Below, in pieces: positions 24,973 through 35,500 of a DNA stretch of 64,000 nt. This DNA is from Lithospermum erythrorhizon (Eukaryota; Streptophyta; Magnoliopsida; Boraginales; Boraginaceae). The stretch lies in the NCBI GenBank assembly GCA_019722365.1, contig JADFUC010001566.1, positions 116,746-180,745 of the forward strand, given 5' to 3'. The notes beneath the pieces were generated by a model. It was given only the letters and a program-made list of their open reading frames with translations, searched no databases and was not told the origin of the DNA. Each line of letters begins with the position of its first letter. The first letter of the stretch is position 1. The position numbers and the translations under genes were made by a program.

Positions 24973-27430
24973 CACTATTACAACAATGCACTTGGGGAAG
25001 TGAACTTACTTGTAAGAGAAAGACTTGAAATAAAAACGCCTTCTAAGAAGACTTAGGAGGAAATTTGCCATGGCCCTCAAAGAACTTAGACGGCTCTAAA
25101 CTTTAAGCGAAGGCCTATGAAATTATTAAAAAAATAGATTTAATTAAAACAAACAACTCTAACCCCCCCACTATCGACACCCCACCTTCCCCCCTCCCTC
25201 CTCTGCCTCCGCGACCTCCTCCTCGCCCACCCCCTTTCCCTCTTCCGCCGAAACTCTCTCTGAAAACTTCCGCCAGCACTCACCACCACCACCAAAGCGT
25301 AATGGGAATTAATTTTTCTTTAATATTTATTTATTTTCAACTTTTAATTTTTTTTAAATTTATTATGCTAATAAGGAAATGTATATATAGTTGAACCTTG
25401 TTAAATTAATTGCTTATGTTAATGCGGTGAAAATGTATAATGAATTATACTCTGGGGTTATTTTGAGTTTAAGTGATCTAATTGACTTTTATAGTTTTAT
25501 ACTGTGTTGGTGTTTGCTTTCGAGGCTCTATTTGCTTGCTGGTGAATTTCAAGTATTTTTGTTTATTATTTGGAGTAATTGGAAGTTAATTTGTTGCTGC
25601 TTATTTGATCTTTTTTGTTCATTTGGTGAGTTATCCTCGTTTAATTGAAGTTGCTTGTTTATGATTCATCCAATCTAGTAAATGTATAGTTTCAAGTACT
25701 AGCAAATAAGATTTATAAGCTCAAATTGTATTTACTTGAAGAAGGTTGTTTAATTTGTTTGTGTAATTGATGATCTATATTTGTACTAAGTAATTATGGA
25801 TCGAAATTGATGGTTGCTGATCGCTTGTCACTTAATATGAAAATGGTGTATGAGTTTTATTGTTTTGGTTCTAATTAAATTTCCAGAGATAAAGTCTTTC
25901 CTGCCTTACATTTCTTAGCGTTTAAATTTGAGTAATAAGTAGATATGATGAATTGAAGAGCATTTGATATGCAATGACATAGATACAAACTATTAATTTG
26001 CTACATCATGGCGAGATGAAAGTTGGATTCTAGGTCCACCAATTTAAGTTTGATAGTAGGCACGCGAGTAGTGTGAACGAGGCGTAAGTGGATAATTTAG
26101 AAGAAATTCCAATGATATTAGAGGAAGATTTGGATTCATCATCCGAATTATTGGGAGAGAAGCAGATGACGCAGAGAAGCTTTCAGGGATGGATGTAAGT
26201 TTACTCAAATTAGATGCGCTTATTACCTTGTGCAAATTTAAAAGCCAAACATGGATGAATCGATTCATCTTTCACAGACTACTGAAAGTAAGGTTAAAGA
26301 ATTGTTGTTCCATGATAATGTCATTTCAAGAACTTATATGATGCAAAACAAGTGCCTGGGCCTAATCGGTCAAAACACTTAGATGATACATGCATATGTG
26401 AACCACTGTGATATTATTTCCGGGAAGGAATATGTGCTCATTGAAAGAATGTCCCAAGTGTAATGCTCCCATTATAAAGTTAAGAGAGAATCTACCCACC
26501 AAAGTGATGTATTATTTCAAGCATACCTAGACTCAGCGTATGTATCGATGTGATTATGCGAAGAAATTAAATATGGCAACAATAATTTGGTTAGTGTAGG
26601 CGATGTTTTATATTTCAACAATAATTTGGTTAGTGTAGAGGTATGTTTTGCATTTCGCAACAATAATTTGTTGATACATCTCGTGTTATAACATTGGTTT
26701 GAAATGATCAGATCCAAAGGTCCAAGAAGTAGAGCGCACATATCGCTAGGATTTTGTCTGCTTGTTTATTGAGTATACCTTAGAACTGACAAGACGAGTC
26801 TTTCTTTAGTCAGAAGTCCTTTTTTAATACTTGGATTTTGATATTAGATCGAGATACATTGGAATTCATATTGTAGTGTATGTATAACTTTATTTCAAAG
26901 ATCCCTTGCCGGGGCTACGTATATTCGACGATGACCATTTAGTCCAAGTAATACTGTATTAAGCACAATGTATATCTCAAGAACATTCTAGATAGAGAAC
27001 GGGGAGAGCCGTATTGATATATACATTTGATATACATTTGACTTGATACATTGATATACATTTGTATAAACAATTTTGATACATTGATATATTTGACTCG
27101 ATGTTACGTTTATCGTAAGCATGTTAATAAACGCTGGCAATTATGATTTATAAAGTCAAGTTTTGAATTTATTTTTATATTACCTTCTTTGTTGTCTTTG
27201 TGTTTGTTTATAAGAAATGTCTATAATAAGAAAACAAGTTACAAATTATTAAATTAGAGAGCACTTCAAGAAGTGTTGTCTAGGTTGGTTAACTTAGAGG
27301 GCGCTGGCCATGAAGCTGCCTCTAAGTGCTAGAGGGTTTCATTATAATGACACTTTTTAACGCCTCTTTGTGCTTTTAAAGTGCCTCTAAGTGCTTTTCA
27401 GAATAAAATGATAACAATCTTGAGAGCTTT
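24973..27430 (+). mobile_element. Decayed CACTA (En/Spm) transposon remnant, about 2.45 kb
   Basis: The left end reads CACTATTACAACAATGCACT at 24973. Subterminal motifs at 25050-25110 (AACGCCTTCTAAG, CATGGCCCTCAAAGAACTTA) have diverged inverted counterparts at 27290-27400 (GCCTCTAAGTGCT, GGCGCTGGCCATGAAG). A degenerate TNP2-type transposase lies between them. The right CACTA itself is lost, so that edge is approximate. A C-rich leader at 25160-25300 and an ATACATTTGATATACATTTG minisatellite (27015-27100) lie inside. It is non-functional. Confidence 0.6.
26170..26590 (+). pseudogene. TNP2-type CACTA transposase fragment
   Basis: With stops and shifts, the plus strand reads AEKLSGMDVSLLKLDALITL then CKFKSQTWMNRF (about 26174-26270), and later SLKECPKCNAP and KVMYYFKHT-TQRMYRCDYAKKL (about 26435-26575). 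These match the order of the N-terminal region and the CPKC zinc-binding motif of plant TNP2 transposases. The DDE catalytic part is absent. A ~52-bp direct repeat containing CAACAATAATTTGGTTAGTG follows at about 26575-26640. Confidence 0.65.
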
Positions 27431-28026
27431 GTTTTGATTTCCACATTGCAAGCCTTAACACCCAGAGAAAGATTACGCCAAGGGTTGAAGAGCAGTGTGG
27501 TCTATTCGAAGCCATTTACTGTGAAAGAGGATTTAAGTAGACTATCAAGATGTGATAAGACCAATAGAATATCTTCATCGATATAGCGGAAGCCTTCATC
27601 GAGCAAGTTGTTCCCGCACTCTGCAGACTACATCGCGACCGAACCTGATTACCACGACATTGTGTATTCTTTTACTTTAATCAATTTAATTGTAGACTGT
27701 CATTTATTGTTAACATCGTTTATTGGAATGTCAGCTCTAACAACTAGTTGGTAGAAGAATAGTTTATCTTTTACAGTACTAATTAAATTAAATTAAATGA
27801 ACTAATTGTCACGCCGACCAAATTAAAATGATACCAATCCATTTAATCGAAGATTTCTTTCGAGATGCTTGCTGCAAGTAGTACAACTAAACAAATTCAG
27901 CCAACCACTCTCTCTATTGTCTGCATATTTAAGAGAATCGCAAAATATAAATATTTACGTCACCGTTGTTATCTTTTTTAATTTTTTGCTTAATTCTCTT
28001 TAGCTTCTGTATTTTTTTTCCCCTTT
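27431..28026. other. Intergenic spacer
   Basis: About 0.6 kb between the CACTA remnant and a SINE. Nothing recognisable apart from T-rich sequence just before 28027, which is the complement of the SINE tail. Confidence 0.4.
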
Positions 28027-28115
28027 AAAAAACCCACCCACCGTCCTCCCTAACAATGACCGAACCTTAATTCCTGCTCACCTGAAAGTTCTAACCACTG
28101 GGATCATCTGAAGGT
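28027..28115 (-). mobile_element. tRNA-derived SINE, copy 1
   Basis: On the minus strand it reads CCCAGTGGTTAGAACTTT (box A-like), then AAGGTTCGGTCATTG (box B-like), and ends CGGTGGGTGGGTTTTTT. A second copy at 38986-39066 has the same order and the same CGGTGGGTG...TTTTT end. RNA polymerase III box A and box B spacing fits a SINE head. No protein is encoded. Confidence 0.6.
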
Positions 28116-28355
28116 TATCAATCTCTTTTAGCTTGTAACATGAATATATAATCATAGGCACGTGAAAATCCGCATTTTGTGCAAAACAAATGAACCAATT
28201 TTCGCAGTTGCTATTGTCTTCTTCAGGATTTTTCAAAGGGAGTAGTTAAAGAATATTTCTTGTGAAATTATTTTGGCACGATATATATATGCTGTTTTTT
28301 CTTGCGCTAAAACATAAAGACTTGTGAAATTATTGAATTGCCACAAGTGGCTTTT

Positions 28356-28720
28356 TTCAGGGCCGGCTTTAGCCTAGTGCAAATATGCTTATCAGACAAG
28401 GCCTCACTTTAATAGCTACCTCACTTTAAAAAATAAACTTGTTTTTTTGCAAAAAATACAAATTAATTAGACACTATTGCCTCAAGGAAAGATGAAGCGA
28501 GACCAACTGACATTCTTTGAATTTTTTAAACGATTAGATTGCTTTGTCTAACGCGATGATCAAGTATAGAAGATTATTGACTATTCACGCATCAATACAG
28601 ATCCTCAGAACGGCCTTTCAAAACTCGTTAAGTTGAAGTCCTACTTGGCGCTCTTCAATGTCCGAGGAAAGACTTAATGGCTGGCTTAAGAATACCAGAA
28701 TAATTTTTCTTTTATAAAAT
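28356..28720 (+). mobile_element. hAT-like transposon remnant (weak)
   Basis: It starts with CAGGGCCGGCTTTAGCCTAG, a terminus type common in hAT-related plant repeats. Near 28658-28690 the plus strand reads MSEERLNG, which resembles the C-terminal hAT dimerisation region. Stops break the frame and the right terminus was not found. The identification is tentative. Confidence 0.35.
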
Positions 28721-29776
28721 TAAATACTCTGAAAGTTTGACGGATGATTTTTCTTCAAAGAATGTCGATATCTCTAATTTTCAAATAAATTATTTTAATT
28801 TCGGTAACAAAACTTTCAATGAATAGTCTGTATAATTGATTTTTATACTTTATATGATTACTTTATTTTTATTGTTATTGGGGCAAATTTCATTTTATAT
28901 TTGAAGACAAGTCCCTATTATTTTAGGATGTTTCTGGGTTTTGGTGTTTCATTCACGGCACTCCAACAATTGGCTTTATTATTTTGAAGTGGGTATTCGA
29001 GAGTTTAATTGTCAAATGATCATGTATATGTACAAGTTACACTTTCATTCCTCTTTTGACGCATGGTTTACGTAAATGTCCTCTCATATATATTGATCGA
29101 AAATGCATGTATAATATAGTCCCTCTTTTGACGTATGGGTTAAATTTTGACTTAAAAAGCATAGTACATGGGTCACAAGAATTTTGAATAATTTAACAAG
29201 ATAAAAGTATCGCGAAACAATTTTGACAAGATTTAAATGAAAGAAGAAATGCTATTAAAACTCCGACGTATAATATAGGGGTCCCAAGAAATTAAGTCTA
29301 AATTTTGTCACTCGTGGAAAATTAATGTGGGGTACATACGGACTTTCATAACAAGCCTAGTCTTGCTTGCTAGTGAGTAGTGATAATAGACATTTAAAAA
29401 TGCACAAAATTGCTTTGATCGGGGGATTAGGAAAGGCAAATAGTCAAAAGTAATAATCAAAATATAATTAGAAACACATGTAACCCAACATGGATCAAGC
29501 AAGCTGCAAAATCGAAGTAAATAGTGGGACACTAACTCTATTTCGTCTAGTTTAAAAACACGCTTTTATCCACTTTGTTGATTAATCATCTCAATCAAAT
29601 GCTAAATGGCATTGGGAATAACAAAAACCGAGAGCCGTAACTAGATAGGCCAATACTATTTATTTTTATTTCAATGTTTCCTTCCTTAATCGACTAGTTG
29701 CTCGCCACTAATCTTGAAGTGGATACCATGCAAGTCTATGAATTGTCTAGCATTTTAGTTTTAACGTCTACATAAC
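28721..29776. other. Intergenic spacer
   Basis: AT-rich with no recognisable gene. The minus-strand open frame at 29308-29532 has no domain. Confidence 0.4.
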
Positions 29777-30108
29777 TAACACAAGAATTTTTAAATTTAC
29801 CTAAATAACATCCCCTCCAAAATGATTAAACTACCCCCTTCATATTTCTTCTTCTTCTTTATTTTTTTCAAATCATCACCCACTATCACTATTGCCTCCC
29901 CCTCCCCCTCCCCCAAATCAAATCCTTGTTTTCGGGAAGGGGGAGAGAGGGGGAAATTGATGGTGATGATAGATGGTGGTGGTGGTGGTTAGTAGTTTGA
30001 AAAAAATAGAAGAAAAAAATGGAGAAGAAGAAGAAATGTGAAGGTGGATAATTTAGTCATTTTTTAGAAGATGTTATTTAAGAAGATTTAAAAATTAAGG
30101 TGTTATTT
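29777..30108. mobile_element. MITE with ~150-bp inverted arms
   Basis: The left arm (AATTTTTAAATTTACCTAAA, TAAATAACATCCCCTCCAAA, CATATTTCTTCTTCTTC) is repeated as reverse complement on the right (GAAGAAGAAGAAATGTGAAG, AGAAGATGTTATTTAAGAAG). Its centre holds C-rich (CCTCCCCCTCCCCC) then G-rich (GGTGGTGGTGGTGG) runs. A transcript would fold into one long hairpin. It is non-coding and the superfamily is unassigned. Confidence 0.65.
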
Positions 30109-30130
30109 TTCACTTAATTTCATTGACTAA

Positions 30131-30383
30131 TACTCCCTCCGCTCCTTAAAGATCGTCTAATTTCACTTTGAGCGCTTTTAGTTTTTAGTTTGACCTTCAA
30201 TATTTTTATTTGTGCTGTATAATATTTGATGAAAAATATATCATCATAAAGACTCAAATGATTTAATGATATAGCTTTTATAAAATATTATACAACACAA
30301 ACAAAAATATTTAAGATAAACTTAGAAAATTAAAACTATCAAAAAGTTAAAAGTGAATAATCTTTTACTAGGAAGGAGGGATA
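30131..30383. mobile_element. Stowaway-like MITE (Tc1/mariner type)
   Basis: Termini are TACTCCCTCCGCTCC at 30131 and GGAAGGAGGGATA ending near 30383, with TA at both edges as expected for this superfamily. The interior is a near-perfect palindrome (TTTTTATTTGTGCTGTATAA on the left, TTATACAACACAAACAAAAA on the right). About 250 bp, no coding sequence. Confidence 0.75.
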
Positions 30384-30829
30384 TTATTTAACCAAATTTG
30401 TGTTGCAAGTAATATTAGGATTTAGCCTCAAAGATGATCACTTGCATTTATTTTGAGTAGTAAGTGACTGTCTAAGCTCAATATTGACTATTTTCAATTT
30501 GTTGATTTCTTCGTTTGATTTACATATGAGGAAGTCGATAGATGTTTATTGATTGCTTCGACAAATGTCTCTCATGTTACGTACGTAAGGAAAGTAGAGA
30601 AGCGACTCACATAATTGCCAGTCCAACATGCTCATTGGAGAATTACAAATTTGAAATTTATAATACTCCGTTCATCCCTAATTCTTATGAACATTTTTTT
30701 GACAATTCCTAAATTGATTCATATTTTAGTACAAACAGTAGTTTGTGAGATGATTTGAAATTCAGCTAAAGTAATGTAAATTAAACCTCTCTAACAAAAA
30801 AGGAATTTAGAATGTTATTGGTCTCGTCT

Positions 30830-31500
30830 AAACTGAAAATTGGATCAACGAACCTAATTTTTACCGATTTGGTTGGAAAAAAATGAGACCGAATAGAAAT
30901 GGAAAAAATCAAACCTATTAAAATTAATCTGCTTCGGTTTAGCATAAACCGAACCGAAACCGACCGAACCGAACAGAATATATATATTTTGTGTAAAATA
31001 TTTATAAACGTGATATTTTTAGTTTAAGAAATTCATTTTAGTTTTTTGAAATCACGAAAATTTATTTTAGCTTGAAATCAAGTGTATTTTGGGTGAATGT
31101 TTTAAAGATTCGTTAAGAATCACATTATTATGACAGCAAGTAGGCAATTTGTTTTATATTGTTAGTTGCGTATTTATATGCTCAAAACTATCCGTTAGCA
31201 ATTGTTAGGCAAAGAATCCGCTCGTAATCTATCACCATTGTTATATAACGATTCTATGATGCTAATAAATTTATGCAGATTTTATTTTAATTTGAAAACT
31301 ACTAACTTTTATATTATATAATTGTTATAAAATCCGAAACCGAATCGAACCGAACCGAATAAAGATGAAAACCGACATTAACCGAACTAATTCAAACTAA
31401 TTAATTTTGTATTTAAAACGGTTTCAGATATTTAAAAAATCATAGTACCTGGCTTAAACAAAATAAAAATCTAATCAAACTGAACCGCACAAACTAACCG
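30830..31500. repeat. CCGAAC-rich repeat region
   Basis: Clusters of CCGAACCGAA-type repeats at 30945-30980 and 31335-31360, with isolated copies between. Such arrays are common inside non-autonomous plant DNA transposons, but I could not define termini. Confidence 0.4.
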
Positions 31501-32507
31501 AGGGAGTAATATTACTCTGTATTGAATGCGATTAAAGCCTATACATTCTCCACAACTAGAAGTTGAGTTGAAAATCTTTATCAAAGTAGTCAAAGATATG
31601 GACAGGTTTCGATTTGGGATGGAGATGTTGAAGTACTAGCTTGTTTGTAATTCATGTCTCCGGCTACAAAGATTTGCTCCCTACCCTCCCCCTCACACTA
31701 AAAGTACTAGATAGACAGCCATAGCAGTGTACGGATTACAACATAATGATGGATTGATGGGTTTATATAGTCAGAAACTTTAGATTTACTGTTTTGCCTA
31801 GTCATTTTTACAAGTTCACAAAATTTTTATGTTACTTTTTAAATGGATTATTTTGCTCAATAAATACGGCAACCGCCACACTAACGATCTCTCAAGCCGA
31901 TCCTCCCTTGATAACCCTCGAGTTTCAGGCAAGTAGTTCCATAAACTTGATTAATAAGTATCCATTTAATAAGTTTCTATGAGAAAACTTGATTATTTGC
32001 TGATGATTTTTTCACAGTGCAACTTATTAAAATACTTTACCTATTGGGTTTGCTAAGAGAATCACAAACGAATCTGTAGCAAAAGAAGCAACAGCATAGA
32101 AAATGGAAACGATCTAGGCGAAAATTATGGGCATTTTTTTCTTAAAACAAGAATATGTAATGGAACCTTCATTCTATAACATTCCAGTTTATCAATGTTC
32201 ATTTATGTTACAAGGAAACAGATTATTTCAGGGGGTTAGTTGTACATGTTAAGACCTGATATGATATACAAGACTTCACCTTAGCTAGCTTAGCATTAAG
32301 GAGCAGCATGAAGGTGAAGTACTTTGAGCAAAAAATGACCCCCTCTTTGTATCATGCCCCGGTTACATTTAAGCAGCAATAGAAAGATGGAAAAATGACC
32401 CAGCATGAAGGCGAAGTACTTTGAGCAAAAAATCACATATATTGTGAGGATATCTGCTGTTTCTAACAATAATCTTGGGTCTGACTGAGCTTACCATATC
32501 ATGGAAG
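31501..32507. other. Intergenic DNA and 3' flank of the ObgC gene
   Basis: It includes the probable 3' UTR of the minus-strand ObgC gene. A 34-bp direct repeat (AGCATGAAGGYGAAGTACTT...) occurs at 32304-32340 and 32401-32434, 97 bp apart. Otherwise nothing recognisable. Confidence 0.45.
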
Positions 32508-35500
32508 TCACTTGATTGATTTTTCAGCCCATTTCTTCAATCGAGCAGGCCCTGAATTGTCAGAAGAATCATGCCAAACCATCTCCATCTGGTAAAGGAT
32601 ATAGAAGAATATGTCAACAAAATATAAGAAGTTAAATCTTTTAGGGTGCGCACACATTGATGATAACCACCAAATAAACTAATTCTTTACTAGATTGAAA
32701 AGAAAGCAAGACAAACTTTCATGGTTCAGACTTCAAACAAGATTGAAAAGAAAGCAACACAAACTTTAGGTTTGCGGTAAGAAGAAAATAAGTACCTCCC
32801 CAATGAACACAGTGTCGCCTTCCTTCACACCAAGTTTCACGAGGGATTTGAATACACCACATGCATCTAGAACATGCTGAAACCTTCTCTCAGAATCAAT
32901 GTATCTGCATAATTAAGGGGAACAGTATGTAAGAGAATTTTATTTGTGCATTCTTTTCTAAAGTTGTACATCGAACATTCAGAAACAATAATCCTGCTAA
33001 ATTAAGAATTACAGCATAGTATCCACAACCACATTTTCCAATAACAATTCTGACAAAAATGTGGATGAAATATCTAGCACATGCTGGATCCAGAACTACA
33101 TATACCCTGAAACATTTCATGCTAAACATAAGCATGAAATATTCTTCACATGCTGAATGCATTACCATATATCCTCACAACATATGTGAATTAGACAAGT
33201 TTAAAAGGTGTGAAAAATCAAGTTTTCTTTTTGCATCTTTTCATGGAAGTGGGGTAGGGGACACTGAAAATTTAATCCCAATGCATTAAATATCGATGCT
33301 ATCTACTCGGGAAAGTTCCACAGAACTAACAGCGACTTGAAATTAGACTACGCGGATACAAAGAAACAAATTGATGGTAGAGACTCAAGACAGATATGCA
33401 CGTGGTTACTGTAACCATTTATAAGGTCATTATATCATATAATGTATGTAAATGATCAACATACCTCCAGTTTGTCATTTGGACAAAACGAAGAAGACCC
33501 GCTCCATCAACATGCCAAACTCCGGAATCACTATCGTGAGAAATCTCGAACTCATTGATTGGAGCAGTTCGTTGCTTTTGCATCATATCAGCCACATGAT
33601 TCAGATTTACTTGACTACCTGGAGCTGAATAAGACAGGTTGTCTTAAAGATATATTGTAGAGAGAACTCAAGAAAAAAAGCACAAATCTGTAATCAGGCA
33701 TTCATCAGAAATTCAAGAGATTATGACATCCTGTTCCTTATTCTACCTACCTCTCTCTCCCTGTCCCTCCATCGCCCAAGCCGCAACGTTTCGAATATAC
33801 GTAGGGTTGTTTATTTGTCTTACTGGACCATCTCCAAAGAAATAAGGTCTATCGAACTTCCAGAATATAATATCTATATCATTAACATAGAAAAACAAAA
33901 ATACCATTCCCTTTGTTTCGCTTCAGTTTGACAAGTCACTTCTAGGTTTTGTCAGATAAGTAGTCAACTCCTTATTAGTATATCCGTTCTCTCTTTACTA
34001 CCATTCAATTTGGGAAATGAAGTAAAGTGGACTGTGGACCGTTGTATTACAAATAATGCATTTTACTTTCTATAGTCCAAGTTGCATGCAAATATTATTA
34101 ATATCAGATATGGTATGAAGGATAGAAAGGTAAGCAGCCAAGGTCAACTACTCACATTGATGTTTGTGCGAAGCCAAACATTCAAAGCTCCCAATTCGAA
34201 ATGAAATGAATTGCAGAGAACACACACATACATTCTCCTTAAGTCGTAGTGCGCCTCAAGCACATCAAACAATTCATATAGAGTAAAATTAATCTATTGT
34301 TTTATAATTAGTCACTTTAAAAGCCAATTATTCTAAGTAATTAAAGTTTACAACTTTGACATAAAACTCAGAAGGATAAGAAAAAATAAATTTAAAAGAA
34401 TAAATTGCTTAGTCAGTCATAGGTAACTAGTTACATCACAAAAACAAGAATGTAGGTGCTTACCCTCATCTTTGTAAGCTTCCCTTCTTTTCCGCACTAG
34501 CTCATAAGCAGCACATATTACTTCATGTGTACCATCAGCCATCACTGCACTCATGCAAAAGGGTTCAATTCCACGAGCACACAAGCTTTCTCTAAATGAT
34601 ATCCAGTTTTCAGATGCCTCCAGAAGATCCATTTTATTGTAAACTACTAAAAACGGTTTTTCAGTAACTTCCGGATTAAACATTTCCAACTCAAGACGAA
34701 CAGCATCAAATTCATATTCGGGTTGTTGAGACGAACCATCTATAATATGCACCTACATACCAAATACATAACTAATAATTAGCTGAAATGCAAATTTTAA
34801 ACAAAAAAGGGATATATGAAAGATTTAAAATTTGGCTAAGAAAAACCTACATGTTTTAACATTGTACTCAAAGTCAAATTATCATTTAAAAAGAATATAG
34901 TGAACTCAGTAGACACAAACCTGCTGCAAAATTTTAACCAAAATCCAAATATAGGTTAACCTAGTGTAGTATAAAACCACATCCATTGTTGAGCATGTGA
35001 TTAAGGAAGGAAGGAAGATAGTGTAGGATTTGATTTTTGACCATGTGATTAAGGAAAGAAAGGTAGTGTAGCACTAGTTATGGTGCTATTGTGAGCACGG
35101 GCAACACAGAGAGGATGTGAATCAACATATTCACAACTTCATATTAAATCAAATGTTGTTGAATGTTGATGGTGCTATTCTACTTCTTTTTGTTGGAATG
35201 AATACAAAATTGCCACACACAAAAGAATGTTGATGGTGAAGTTTTAACAAATTAATACCAGAACAGAACATCTTTCAGTGTGCCGAAGAAATTCATGTCC
35301 AAGCCCAAAACCTCGATGTGCCCCTTCAAGCAGTCCAGGTAAATCAGCTACCACCATTGTAGCATCATAATCAAAAGAAACCACTCCCAAATTCGGAAGC
35401 AAAGTTGTGAAAGGGTAATTTGCAATAGCCGGTTGAGCAGCACTAACAACGCTTAAAAATGTACTCTTTCCTGCATTTGGAGCTCCAACAATTCCAACAT

